Assembly (NCBI GenBank): GCA_963758025.1
Contig: CAVWUA010000004.1
Location: 62,001-126,000 of the forward strand
DNA: 64,000 nt
Direction: 5' to 3'
From: CAVWUA01 sp963758025
Lineage (GTDB): Bacteria > Planctomycetota > Planctomycetia > Isosphaerales > Isosphaeraceae
Positions 43,520 through 53,730 of the stretch are shown piece after piece (the first letter of the stretch is position 1; every line of letters starts with the position of its first letter). The notes under the pieces are model-generated. The model did not search any database and was not told the DNA's origin. It was given only the letters and a program-made list of their open reading frames with translations. Position numbers and translations under genes: made by a program.

Positions 43520-46101
43520 ATGCAATGGAATCGGTCCCACTGGCGAGGCAAGGACAGGCGAGCCGGGCGTCATGCCGGTCGGCTCCGGGTGGAACGTCTC
43601 GAGGATCGTCAATTGCTGGCGGTCCTTACCGTTACGAGCACCAATGACAGCGGAGCGGGCTCACTGCGTGATGCGTTGATGACGGCCAACGGCAACGGCG
43701 AGACCGACATCATCAAGTTCAACATCCCCGGCAGTGGGATTCACACGATCACGCCAGCGACACCCTTGCCGGTCATCACCGAGGCCTTGACGATCGACGG
43801 CATGACGCAATCGGGGGCGACATCAACATCACCCACGATCGAGCTAAACGGCACGTCGGCCGGGACCTCGGCCAACGGCCTGGACATCACCGCGGGCAAC
43901 AGCACGATCCGGGGCCTGATCATCAACCGCTTCGATGCGTCGGGCATCAAGATCTCGAACACCGGCGGCAACCTGCTCGAAGGCAACTTCATTGGTGTCA
44001 ACAGCACGGGCACGACCCCGGCGGCGAACAAGTTTGACGGCATCACGATCCTGAACTCGCCGAACAACACCATCGGAGGAACAACCTCCGGGCGCGAAAC
44101 ATCATCGCGGGAAACACCGGTAACGGGATCAACATCGCCGGCCCGTCGGCCGTGAACACGGTCATCCGCAACAACGCCATCGGCACGAACAGCTCCGGAA
44201 CGCTGAACCTGGGCAATGGCGGCAGCGGCATCCTGATCAACGGCACCAACAACACGAGCGTCGGCGGCACGCTGACCAACGCCGGCAACACCATCGCGTT
44301 CAACGGCGGCGACGGCGTGAAGATTCAGGGGGGCGATAGCAACCCCATCCTGCGGAACTCGATGTTCAACAACACCAGCCTGGGGATCAACCTCGTCGGC
44401 TCGGCCAACAACAACCAGGCGGCCCCGACCCTCACCACCGTGACGACCTCCAGCGGCGTCACGACGGTCAAGGGGACCCTCCAGAGCACGCCGAACACGC
44501 AGTTCACGATCGAGCTGTTCTCGAATACGGCGGTCGATCCGAGCGGCCAGACCGGCGAAGGACGCACGTTCGTCGGCAGCACGACGGTCACGACCGACAG
44601 TCAGGGCATGGCCGCGATCAACGCCACGACCCAGACCCAGGTCGCTCTGAATAACTACGTGCTGGCCACGGCGACGGACCCGAACAACAACACCTCGGAG
44701 TTCTCCAACCCGGTCCAGAACGTGGCCCCATCGGCCAATCTGTCGATCACGGGCACCGCCTCGCCCAACCCGGTTCCATCGGGGGCGGTCCTGACCTACA
44801 CGTTCACGATCACCAACGCCGGCCCGAACGCGGCGACGAACGTGACGTTCAACGACACGCTCCCGACCGGCTTTACCTTCACTCTGGCCAACGCCACCCA
44901 GGGGACGGTCACGCAGTCGGGGAGCACGGTCACGGCCAACATCGGGACGATGCAGCCGAATTCGACCGTCACGGTGATGATCTTGGGCGTGCCGGCGCCT
45001 ACCGGCACACTGCCGACGACCATCTCGAACACCGCGCAGGTCTCGTCCCCCGAAGACACGATGACCGCCAACAACTCGGCCACCGTGCAAACAATGGTCG
45101 TTCAGGGAAGTAATCTGCTCCTCACCGTGACCGCGACGCCCAACCCGGCGACGGTCAACGACCGTTTGGCGTTCGAATACGTCATCACCAACCAGGGAAC
45201 GCAGACAGCCAATGGCGTCACGCTAACCTCGAACATTCCAGCGAACTTCCAGTTCGTCGAAGCCACTTCGAGCCAGGGGACGACCTCAAATACGGCCACC
45301 AACGTCACCGCGGCGATTGGCGACCTCGCCCCGAACGCCAGCGCTCGCGTGATGCTCGTCGGCATGCCCACGGCGACCGGCACCGTCACCGCGATGGGGA
45401 CCGTCACCGCCACCCAGCCCACGATTTTCGCGCCCGACACCATGGCGACGCAGGCCGTGACGGTCAACGCCACACCGACCAATCCGATCGTCGATCAGAC
45501 CGGCCCGACCGTCACCGGCTTCCAGCGGTTCGGGTTCCACACATCCCCGACGAGTGTCGTGCTGACCTTCAACGAGCCACTCGACCCGACGACGGCCGAG
45601 AACCTTTCGAACTACCAGCTCACCACCCCGTCCGGCGCGAATATCCCGCTGTCGATGGCGATTTACGATCCGACGCTCCAGTCGGTCACGCTCGTGACTC
45701 AGCATCGCCTGAGCCCGCGTCAGGTGGTTCTGGTCAACATCAACGGTATGGCCCCCAGCGGCGTGACCGATCTGGGTGGCAACCTGCTCGACGGCGCCAA
45801 CAACGGCATGCCCGGCAGCAATTTCGTCGGAACCCTGCGAGGTTTCCAGCCGGGCGTGGCCGGCACGACCCTACCAACCCGGCAGGCTGTCTTGCAACAG
45901 CAGGCCCTCGCGCATCAGCAAGCTCTGGCCCAGCGGCAGGCCCTCGCCCGTCAGCAGGCGCAGGCTCGCCGGGATGCCCTCCAGCAGCAACTCGCCCTCT
46001 CGTCCAGTAATCAGGTGACGGCCCAGAGCATTCCCACGGAAACGCCGATCGCCTTGCCCCAGCCCTTGCAGGCACTCCTGCTGAAGCGTCGATCGAACTG
46101 A
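43520..46101 (+). CDS. LEPR-XLL-type surface protein with beta-helix, DUF11 and Ig-like domains; one frameshift
   Basis: About 860 residues. The N-terminus RLRVERLEDRQLLAVL carries the LExRxLLA motif found at the start of large exported planctomycete proteins. A right-handed beta-helix follows (GITILNSPNNTIGGT, TVIRNNAIGTNSSG, ILINGTNNTSVGG), broken by one missing base near 44090. Two DUF11 repeats come next (SITGTASPNPVPSGAVLTYT and LTVTATPNPATVNDRLAFEY). Then comes an SbsA-like Ig domain (VVLTFNEPLDPTTAENLSNYQL) and a Q/A/R-rich helical tail built from QQALAHQQAL-like units. It is probably a cell-surface or matrix protein. A TTGACA promoter lies at 43388. Confidence 0.83.
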
Positions 46102-46134
46102 GACGTGGAGTGTTTGTCAAAAGACTGACTATTC

Positions 46135-46165
46135 GAGAGGTCGCCGGCTCGCCTGGCGGCCTCTC
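46135..46165. terminator. Bidirectional terminator-like hairpin
   Basis: GAGAGGTCGCC (46135-46145) pairs with GGCGGCCTCTC (46155-46165) around a nine-base loop, an 11-pair stem including one G-T pair. It lies in the 71-base gap between the convergent surface protein and kinase genes. No long T run follows on either strand. Confidence 0.6.
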
Positions 46166-46172
46166 CGTCATT

Positions 46173-47825
46173 TCAGGGCAACGGGCGATGCTCGTAATAC
46201 TGGCTGAGCGCCCGGACCCGCTTGACCTGGTAGCCCGTGATCAGACCGGAAACCGCCAGTGCCGCGGCGAAAAGAACGTGGCGGTAGGGCGAATCCAATG
46301 CCGCCGATTGATACAATCCGGTCTTCACCACGAGACATCCATATGCCGCGACGGCCATGGCTGTGGTGAACCAGACGAGACGCTCGCGGAACCAGAGGCC
46401 CGAGGCGGCCACCAGCAGGAAATACCCCGCCACGCCCGAGGTTGCCAGGCCGTTATGGATCAGCACGGTGAACAGGATCACGTCGGTCCCCGCCCAGGCG
46501 TAGCGCACGACGTCCGCCCAGCGTTCCTTGCGCAGGAGGGCGTGAAACGCGATCGAGGCGGCCGCCCAGATGGCCACGACGGTCAGCGAGCGGAAATGCT
46601 CCCTGGTGTTCAGGCTCTGAATGAACGTGTAATTGACCTGAATGATCGCGCCGCCGATGGCCATGATGCCCAGGTGTGAGGCCAGCGCCGGCTCGCGGCG
46701 GGTCCATCGGCGAACGTGCTGCCAGGGGTCGGTGCGGCTGGCCTCGACCTGTTCACCCCGAAGAAAATGATCGAGATCCTCGGCCAATGCGGTCGCCGAG
46801 ACATAACGGTCCTGCGGGGCCTTTTCGAGACACTTCAGACAGATCCGTTCGAGGGGGGTCGGCAGTCCCGCGCGGAGCCGGCTGGGACGCTGCGGCTCCC
46901 CTTCGAGCACCTGGACGAGCGTATCCAGCGGCGTCTCTCCCGAGAAGGGCGGGCGGCCCGTCAACAACTCGTAAAGGATCGCGCCGAGGCTATAAACATC
47001 GCTGACTGGCCCGACATTCCCCTTGCCCGCGGCCTGCTCCGGTGCCATGTAACCGGGAGTGCCGACGATGGCCCCGGTGCGGGTCATCCGACCATCGGCA
47101 TGGAGCACCTTGGCCAGGCCGAAATCAGTCACACGAGGGCGGCCGGATTCGTCCAGCAGAATATTCGATGGCTTGAGGTCGCGGTGCACCACATCCTGCG
47201 CGTGCAGTTGCGCCACACCGCGGGCCACGGCATAGACATAACGCGCGGCCGTCTCTGGGGCGATCGGTCCGGCCTGGATCACCTGCGAGAGACTCTGCCC
47301 CGGCACATAGTCCATGGCGAAGTAATGCTGACCATGGATCTGCCCGACGTCGTGGATGCCGACGATGTGCGGCGAATCGAGCTTCGCGGCGGCCCTTGCC
47401 TCGGTATAGAACCGCTCGACCTGCTCCTTCGAGGCGAGGTTGCTGGCCAGGATCATCTTGATGGCGACGATCCGATCCAGTTCCTTGTCGCGTGCCTTGT
47501 AAACGACCCCCATGCCACCCCGACCGATCTCGCCCAGCATCTCGAACTTCCCGAAGCTGGGCAGGCCGGCGATCGGCAATGTGGGACGATCCACCCAGGG
47601 TGGGGGTTTCAGCGCACACGGCCAGGTGATCGTGCTTCCGGGCGCCGGTCGCGATGGCTCCGGCTCAGGGGCAATTCCCTCCGCGACCTCCATCTCCAGA
47701 TGCTGCTCGCCACCCGACTGCGCCAGCATCTCGGAGTTCAGCTCGACGGTCTCCGGAGGGTCGGGAGTGCCGATCGCCGGTGGAGGCTCGGTTGACTCGC
47801 TCTTTTCCCGCGGAGGATGTGACAT
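46173..47825 (-). CDS. PknB-type Ser/Thr protein kinase with C-terminal membrane domain
   Basis: 550 residues, intact. A proline/glutamate-rich N-terminus of about 90 residues is followed by the kinase: GEIGRGGMGVVYKA, the lysine in IVAIKMIL, HRDLKPSNILLDE, TDFGLAKVL and GTPGYMAPEQAAG. After about residue 390 there are five or six transmembrane segments and no extracellular sensor domain, a layout common in planctomycetes. The kinase domain faces the cytoplasm. Its targets are unknown. It starts 108 bases from the end of ligA on the same strand. Confidence 0.92.
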   Translation of the reverse strand: MSHPPREKSESTEPPPAIGTPDPPETVELNSEMLAQSGGEQHLEMEVAEGIAPEPEPSRPAPGSTITWPCALKPPPWVDRPTLPIAGLPSFGKFEMLGEIGRGGMGVVYKARDKELDRIVAIKMILASNLASKEQVERFYTEARAAAKLDSPHIVGIHDVGQIHGQHYFAMDYVPGQSLSQVIQAGPIAPETAARYVYAVARGVAQLHAQDVVHRDLKPSNILLDESGRPRVTDFGLAKVLHADGRMTRTGAIVGTPGYMAPEQAAGKGNVGPVSDVYSLGAILYELLTGRPPFSGETPLDTLVQVLEGEPQRPSRLRAGLPTPLERICLKCLEKAPQDRYVSATALAEDLDHFLRGEQVEASRTDPWQHVRRWTRREPALASHLGIMAIGGAIIQVNYTFIQSLNTREHFRSLTVVAIWAAASIAFHALLRKERWADVVRYAWAGTDVILFTVLIHNGLATSGVAGYFLLVAASGLWFRERLVWFTTAMAVAAYGCLVVKTGLYQSAALDSPYRHVLFAAALAVSGLITGYQVKRVRALSQYYEHRPLP

Positions 47826-47933
47826 AAGGTCAAATTCATAGATGATGTGTACGACAGGATAGTGTCGACCCAGGACAATTGATATTCTGCCGACTTCGAT
47901 CCGAGATCGCCAGTGTCTTCAACACGATCCGGC

Positions 47934-49968
47934 TCAGGCATCGATCGCGACGGGGCCAGCGAGACGTTCCAGCTCGGCCTCGTCGATGACGGGAACGTTG
48001 TACTGGCGGGCCTTGTCGAGCTTGCTGCCCGGGCGACTCTCCCGCCAGGACGAGCGAGGTCGATTTCGACACCGAGCCGGTGACTTTCCCGCCGCAGCGC
48101 TTGATGAGGGCCTCGGCCTCGCTTCGGGAACGCTTCGGCAGGGTGCCGGTGATGACGACCGTCTTGCCGGCCAGCGGCAGATTCCCGGAACCCGTCGAGA
48201 TGACCTCCATGCGGGTCGGTCGGACGCCGGCGGCCAGCAGGTCGTCGATCAATCGGGTGTGGGCGGGGTCCTGGAGGAAGTCGTGGACGCTCCGCGCGAC
48301 GATCGGACCGAGCCCCGGCACTCCTTCCAGCTCCTCCAGGGACGCCGCGCGCAGAGCCTCCAGCGTCTCGAACCGCTCGGCGAGGATCTCGGCGCTGCGG
48401 GTTCCGACGTGGCGGATCGTCAAGCCGGTGAGGAACCGGTCGAGCGAGCGCCCTTTGCTTGCCTCCAGGGCCTTGACGAGGTTCTGCGCGGATTTCTTGC
48501 CCATGCGGTCGAGCCCGGCCAGCGTCCCTTCGTCGAGCCGGTAGAGGTCGCCGAGCATGCGGACGAGCTTCCGATCGACGAGCTGCTCGATCAGCTTGGT
48601 GCCCAGGCCGTCGATGTCCATCGCGTCGCGGTGGGCGTACCAGCGAATCCATTCCTTGAGCTGCTCGGGGCACTCGGCCGGGGTGTTGGTGCAGCGGAAA
48701 TCGACCTCGCCAGGTTCTCGACTCACCGGGCCGCCGCAGCTCGGGCAGGTGGTGGGGAAGTCGAAGGCCACTTCCGAGCCGTCCCGTTCGCCGACCTCGA
48801 CCCGGACGACCTGCGGGATGATCTCGCCGGCCTTCTCGATGACGACCGTGTCGCCGATGCGGACGTCCTTGCGAGCGATCTCGTCGGCGTTGTGCAGGCT
48901 GGCGTGCTCGACCGTCGTGCCGGCCAGTTGCACGGGGGTCAGGTCAGCCACCGGCGTCAGCTTGCCGGTCTTGCCCACCTGGACGCGAATGCCGACGATC
49001 TTCGTCACCGCCTGCTCGGCCGCGTACTTGTACGCGATGACCCAGCGCGGGCTTTTGCTGCGGCTCCCCAGCCGCTCGCGCTGGCCGAGATCGTCCACCT
49101 TGATGACCAGGCCGTCGGTCTGATAATCCAGCTCGTTCCGCTTCGACTCCCACAGCCGGGCGTGCTCGATCACCTCATCAATCGTGTCGAACGCGGCGTT
49201 GTGCGGGCTGACCGGGATGCCCCAGGCCTTCAGTTTTTCGAGGATCTCCCAGTACGACGCCGCCGAGACCCCGTTCGTCTCGCCCAGCCCGTGCGCGACG
49301 AACTGGAGTCGTCGCTTGGCGCAAAGCCGCGAGTCCAGCAGCTTGAGCGAGCCGGCCGTGGCGTTGCGGGGGTTGGCGAAGGGCGTCTCCTCGGCTGCCG
49401 CGCGCAGTTCGTTCAGCCGCACCAGCTCGGCATTGGTCATGAAGACCTCGCCACGGACTTCCAGCAAAGGGGGGAAGTCGTCGGCCAGGCTCAGCGGGAT
49501 GTTTCGCACGGTGCGGAGGTTGGCCGTGACGTTATCCCCGCGCAGGCCGTCGCCCCGGGTCGCCCCCAGGACGAACGTGCCCCCTTCGTAGCGCAGCGAG
49601 ACGGCCACGCCATCGACCTTCAGCTCGACGACGTAACGCAACGGCTCGCCGCTCGTCAGGCCGCGACGGACGCGCGCGTCCCACTCGCGGACGTCGTTCT
49701 CGTTGTACGTGTTGTCGATCGAGAGCATCGGGACGTCGTGCGTGACCGTCTCGAACCCTTCGATCGGGGCGCCGCCGACGCGCTGGGTGGGGCTGTCCGG
49801 CGTGACCAGCTCGGGATGTTCGGCCTCGAGCGCCTCGAGCCGCTTCAGGAGCGTGTCGAATTCCTTGTCGCTGATGACCGGCGCGGCGTCCACGTAGTAC
49901 AGCCGGTTGTGCCGCTCGATCTCCTGGCGGAGCTGGGCCACCTCGCGCTCGACGTCCTTGTTCGCCAT
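47934..49968 (-). CDS. ligA: NAD-dependent DNA ligase
   Basis: Seals nicks using NAD+. About 678 residues. Domain Ia is followed by the adenylation domain with the active lysine K117 in ELKVDGVAVS. Then come the OB fold, a zinc finger (CPSCGG and CTNTPAECP), helix-hairpin-helix repeats (DIDGLGTKLIEQLV, VPGLGPIVARSV) and a BRCT domain (LAGKTVVITGTLPKRSRSEAE). One shift near 48040 falls in the BRCT domain. The corrected frame ends KARQYNVPVIDEAELERLAG and stops at 47934-47936. GGAGG stands before the ATG. The small membrane protein gene ends 25 bases upstream, so they may be co-transcribed. Confidence 0.93.
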
Positions 49969-49993
49969 CTACCGACCTCCGTGACGTGCTCAC

Positions 49994-50323
49994 TCAGGAG
50001 CCGAGAGATCCAGAGTTCCCCGTCCCTGGGGACTTCTTCGCCTTGGAAGGAGAGAACCAGTGATCGGTCGCCATCGCCAGCGACCCGGCCGCGAGCATCG
50101 CCACGACCTCGACCCCGAGGGCCAACGGGCCATGGCGATCGAACCATGCGGCCAGCGCCTTCGAGCCCGGGCTCGGCGGGGCCTCGGGCTGTTCGACCGC
50201 TTGTCGGGTGATGTACGGGCTGGCGGTGTACGCCAGGGCCGTGACGACAAACGCCGTGCTCACCAGCAAAAGGAGCACGTAGAACGGGTTCGGGAACCGG
50301 ACATTCCGGGGGCTCGGGGGCAT
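49994..50323 (-). CDS. Small membrane protein upstream of ligA
   Basis: 109 residues with two hydrophobic segments (about 13-32 and 67-86) joined by a loop with QPEAPPSPGSKALAAWFDRHG, and a lysine/serine-rich tail. The family is not recognised. Its stop lies 25 bases before the ligA start on the same strand. No function is proposed. The frame is intact. Confidence 0.6.
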   Translation of the reverse strand: MPPSPRNVRFPNPFYVLLLLVSTAFVVTALAYTASPYITRQAVEQPEAPPSPGSKALAAWFDRHGPLALGVEVVAMLAAGSLAMATDHWFSPSKAKKSPGTGNSGSLGS

Positions 50324-50417
50324 CCTCGCGCCGTTTCTTGTTTTGGAAAGGACCAGGGGATTTGCCGTCTCTCATACTCCAGCCCGCTGATGTTGTCGGA
50401 TTTCGGGTCTCGGGTGG

Positions 50418-50443
50418 CTGGGGTCTCGCCTTCGAGACCCCAG
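50418..50443. repeat. Perfect 11-base palindrome with CCTT loop
   Basis: CTGGGGTCTCG (50418-50428) and CGAGACCCCAG (50433-50443) around CCTT. It is in the gap after ndk on the minus strand and may end the ndk transcript. GGGTCTCG occurs once more just before it (50405-50412). Confidence 0.55.
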
Positions 50444-50491
50444 CGCTCCGCCGTTTCCCGATGGATCAGGCAGCATCAGCAGGTTCGTGGA

Positions 50492-50948
50492 TCAGGCGCC
50501 GCCGAAGACCCACTCGCTGCCGGCGATCTCGTAATCGACGATTTCCTCGGGCTTGAACCAGAGGGCAATCTCGCGCTGGGCCGACTCGGGGCTGTCGGAG
50601 CCGTGGATCAGGTTGTTTTGCTTGCTGATCGAGAAGTCGCCGCGGACGGTCCCGGGGGCGGCCTCGACGCCGTTGGTCTTGCCCAGCAGGTTGCGGACGA
50701 CGGTGATCGCCTCGTTGCCTTCGAGCACGCCGACGACGACCGGGCCGCCGGTGATGAACTGGATCAGGCCGTCGAAGAACGGCTTGCCCGCGTGTTCGCC
50801 GTAGTGCTGTCTCACCCAGGGCGCGATCGACCTGCATGAGCTTCAAGGCGGCGATCCGCAGGCCCTTGGCCTCGAACCGCCGGAGGATCTCGCCGACGAG
50901 CCGGCGCTGAACGCAGTCGGGTTTGAAGATGATCAGGGTGCGCTGCAT
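50492..50948 (-). CDS. ndk: Nucleoside diphosphate kinase; one frameshift
   Basis: Moves the gamma phosphate between nucleoside triphosphates and diphosphates through a phosphohistidine. About 152 residues. It starts MQRTLIIFKPDCVQRRLVGEIL and IAALKLMQVDRAL. After a shift near 50818 it reads HYGEHAGKPFFDGLIQFITGGPVV, TNGVEAAPGTVRGDF and the active histidine in NNLIHGSDSPESAQRE. The length and all motifs are normal. Confidence 0.92.
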
Positions 50949-51062
50949 GGTCTGTCCGTGTGGATTCCGCGTTCGGGGGTCACGTTGATGGCCGAAGTCC
51001 CTTGCCTGTTTGGGCCTCCGGTAACGAGAGACGGGCCAGTTTAGTCGCTCGGAGTCGGCGAT

Positions 51063-51544
51063 TCAACGCCAAGAGCTGTCGCGTCGTGCCTCGTCGGCGG
51101 GCATAACTTCCCAGGGCAGTTCCTCGTAATCGTCAGGGTCGAGCCGCCAGACCTTGACCGTCGGCGGGTCATCCAGCAGGGAGACGATGATCCGGGGCAA
51201 GTCGCCGTAGTAGTTCGTCTCCAGGTCGGTCTTGCTCGGGATGGCAGCCCACTTCGGGTGCGAGTGGTAAATCGCCAGGAACTCCGCCCCGCGATCGCGG
51301 CAGGCGTCGCGCGCGGCGAGGATGTCGCGCGGATCGGCGTTGTAGCGGGTCTCGCTCGCGTCGATGTTCTGAGGATGTGGATCGACGAGACAAGCGGCGC
51401 GACGCCCCCCAGGATGCCGCAGGCTTCCAGCGGGGCCTCGCGCAGACAGTGCTCCACCATCGCCGCCAGCAGGTCGGCGGGGATGCGGAGCGGCGCCCGG
51501 TTGGATTCCGGCGGCTGCCGCTCCTCGAGATGGGCGTCGCTCAT
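51063..51544 (-). CDS. JAMM/MPN-family zinc metalloprotease (Mec-like); one frameshift
   Basis: About 160 residues. The MPN fold starts ADLLAAMVEHCLREAPLEACGILGG, with the conserved glutamate. After a shift near 51375 it reads ILAARDACRDRGAEFLAIYHSHPKWAAIPSKTDLE, the JAMM motif HxHP...PSxTD. The C-terminus reads YEELPWEVMPADEARRDSSWR. Prokaryotic JAMM proteases of this size cut after the diglycine of ubiquitin-like sulfur carriers. In mycobacteria Mec does so to release cysteine made on CysO. The start overlaps the cysK stop (TGATG), so the two are coupled. No sulfur carrier gene is beside them. Confidence 0.85.
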
Positions 51545-52509
51545 CACTCGGGGAACAGCGGGGTGGACAGGTAGCGCTCGCCCAGGTCGGGCAGGACGAC
51601 GACGATCATCTTGCCGGCGTTCTCGGGACGCTTGGCGACCTCGATCGCGGCGGCGGCCGCCGCGCCGCAGGAGATGCCGCAGAGCATGCCTTCCTCGCGG
51701 GCCAGGCGGCGGGTGGTCTCGAAGGCGTCCTCGTCCTTGACCTGGACCACCTCGTCGATGATCTCGGTGTTCAGCACGTCGGGGATGAACCCGGCGCCGA
51801 TTCCCTGGATCTTGTGCGGGCCGGGCTTGAGCGGCTCCCCTTGCTTCTTCTGGGTGATGACCGGCGAGTTGACCGGCTCGACCGCGACGATCTTGACGTC
51901 CGGCTTGCGCTGCTTGAGCACCTCGCCGCAGCCGGTGATCGTGCCGCCGGTGCCGACGCCCGCGACCAGGATGTCGATCTGGCCGTCGGTGTCGCGCCAG
52001 ATTTCCTCGGCCGTCGTCTTGCGGTGGATCTCCGGGTTGGCCGGGTTGTTGAACTGCTGGGGCATGAAGGCGTTGGGGGTGTTGTTGACGATCTCCTCGG
52101 CCTTGCGGACCGCGCCGGGCATCCCCTCGGCGGCCGGGGTCAGGACGATCTCCGCGCCGAAGGCCTTGAGGAGCCGACGACGCTCCATGCTCATGCTCTC
52201 GGGCATGGTGACCATCAGCTTGTAGCCCCTCGCCGCGCACGTGAAGGCCAGGGCGATGCCGGTGTTGCCGCTGGTCGGCTCGACGATCACGGTGTCGGGG
52301 CCGATCTTGCCGTCGCGCTCGGCCGCGTCGATCATCGCCACGCCGATGCGGTCCTTCACCGACCAGAGCGGGTTGAAGTTCTCCAGCTTGGCGACCACCT
52401 CGGCCTGGCACCCCTCGGTGACCCGCCGCAGGCGGATCAACGGCGTGTTGCCGATCGTCTGGGTGATGTCGTCGTAAATCCGGCCCCTGGTCCGTTCGGC
52501 GGTGGCCAT
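51544..52509 (-). CDS. cysK: Cysteine synthase (O-acetylserine sulfhydrylase)
   Basis: 321 residues, intact. PLP lysine in NPLWSVKDRIGVAM, the substrate loop EPTSGNTGIALAF, the phosphate-binding GVGTGGTITGCGE and GISCGAAAAAA. GGAGG lies seven bases before the ATG at 52509. It makes cysteine from O-acetylserine or O-phosphoserine and a sulfur donor. CysK, CysM and the CysO-using type are hard to tell apart by eye. Overlap with a JAMM protease gene points to the sulfur-carrier-dependent type, which is an inference from context. Confidence 0.9.
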   Translation of the reverse strand: MATAERTRGRIYDDITQTIGNTPLIRLRRVTEGCQAEVVAKLENFNPLWSVKDRIGVAMIDAAERDGKIGPDTVIVEPTSGNTGIALAFTCAARGYKLMVTMPESMSMERRRLLKAFGAEIVLTPAAEGMPGAVRKAEEIVNNTPNAFMPQQFNNPANPEIHRKTTAEEIWRDTDGQIDILVAGVGTGGTITGCGEVLKQRKPDVKIVAVEPVNSPVITQKKQGEPLKPGPHKIQGIGAGFIPDVLNTEIIDEVVQVKDEDAFETTRRLAREEGMLCGISCGAAAAAAIEVAKRPENAGKMIVVVLPDLGERYLSTPLFPE

Positions 52510-52799
52510 CCGGCTGCCTCCTGGAATTGGAATTCGGGAATCGGCCGCTGCTACCCTGTCGCTGATACGGCCCGGCGAGATTATCGGCGCAATACGGACG
52601 ATTGGTTCAATCCGAACGCTTTGCCCCATCATTTTCAAGTTAAGTACGTCCGTCAACATGGTAGACGATTTTTTGCCGGTCCGTGCGGTCGGCTCACCCA
52701 GACCCGGAGCGGCACTCCGACCTTGCTCCCTTGCGCCAGACGGCCTTACAATCAGGGATCAAACTTGAAAACGCCGAGAGAAGCAGCAGGAGCGACGCG

Positions 52800-53690
52800 A
52801 TGTCACAGGGTACCGAGAACCAGCCCCAGGCCCCCACGCAGCCGATGCAGCACGGCCACCGCCCGGCGGCGTCGGCCCAGGTGCCGGCGACCCTCGTGCC
52901 GGAAACCGGTTGGCACTTCCTCCACCTGTTCTACCGGATCGACCGCCAGGCCCTGGCCGCGCTCGATGAATCAAAACGCCAGGAGGGACGCGAGGCCCTG
53001 ACCGCCCTGCTCGGCCAGTCGGGTGAGGGGGGCCCCGCGCAGTCGCAATGCTTCGCCATTCCCGGGCACAAGGCCGACTTCGGCCTGATGATGGCTGGGC
53101 CCGACCTGAAGGCGATTCACGGCGTCGAAACCGCCATCGCCGCCTCGCCGCTCGGCCCGGCGCTGGTGCCCAGCGACTCGTTCTACTCGATCACCGAGAT
53201 CTCCGAGTACGTCCCCGATGTCGAGCAATACGGTCAGATCCTCCAGCGCGAGGGGCACGATCCGGAGAGCAGCGCCTACAAGACCCGGCTCCAGCAGTAC
53301 GCCAACCGCCTGGAACCGATGAACCGCCAGCGCCTCTTTCCCGAATTCCCCGACTGGCCCTGCATGTGCTTCTACCCGATGAGCAAGATGCGGGTCGAGG
53401 GCCAGAACTGGTACCTTCTGCCGTTCGAGGACCGCGCCCGGATGATGAGCGAGCACGGGCGCAGCGGCATGAAGTTCGCCGGCCGCGTCACCCAGGTCAT
53501 CACCGCGTCCACCGGCCTGGACGACTGGGAATGGGGCGTGACCCTCTGGGCGCGGAACCCGCAGTACCTCAAGGAGATCGTGTACGGGATGCGGTTCGAC
53601 GAGAGTTCGGCGAAGTACGCCCTGTTCGGCGACTTCTACTTCGGCTACATCCTTCCCCCGGCCGAACTTCTCGATACGGTCCGACTGTAA
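52800..53690 (+). CDS. chdC: Coproheme decarboxylase (HemQ/ChdC), chlorite dismutase fold
   Basis: 296 residues. Catalyses the last step of the coproporphyrin-dependent heme route, coproheme III to heme b. Seen: WHFLHLFYRIDRQAL, SFYSITEISEYV, CFYPMSKMRVEGQNWYLLPFEDRARMMSEHG with the reactive Tyr and axial His regions, and the late DDWEWGVTLWARNPQYLKEIVYGMRFDE. The first 35 residues are a disordered P/Q/A-rich extension. CAGGAG stands eight bases before the ATG. Heme supply suits a genome with octaheme and di-heme cytochromes. It is divergent from cysK. Confidence 0.9.
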   Translation: MSQGTENQPQAPTQPMQHGHRPAASAQVPATLVPETGWHFLHLFYRIDRQALAALDESKRQEGREALTALLGQSGEGGPAQSQCFAIPGHKADFGLMMAGPDLKAIHGVETAIAASPLGPALVPSDSFYSITEISEYVPDVEQYGQILQREGHDPESSAYKTRLQQYANRLEPMNRQRLFPEFPDWPCMCFYPMSKMRVEGQNWYLLPFEDRARMMSEHGRSGMKFAGRVTQVITASTGLDDWEWGVTLWARNPQYLKEIVYGMRFDESSAKYALFGDFYFGYILPPAELLDTVRL

Positions 53691-53730
53691 GCCCCCCGGG
53701 CCGTTGCCGGGCGAGTCGGAGATCCCCCCG

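Noticed and set aside
47986..50211. 741-residue open frame opposite ligA
   Set aside because: A shadow; ligA carries all ligase motifs on the minus strand.
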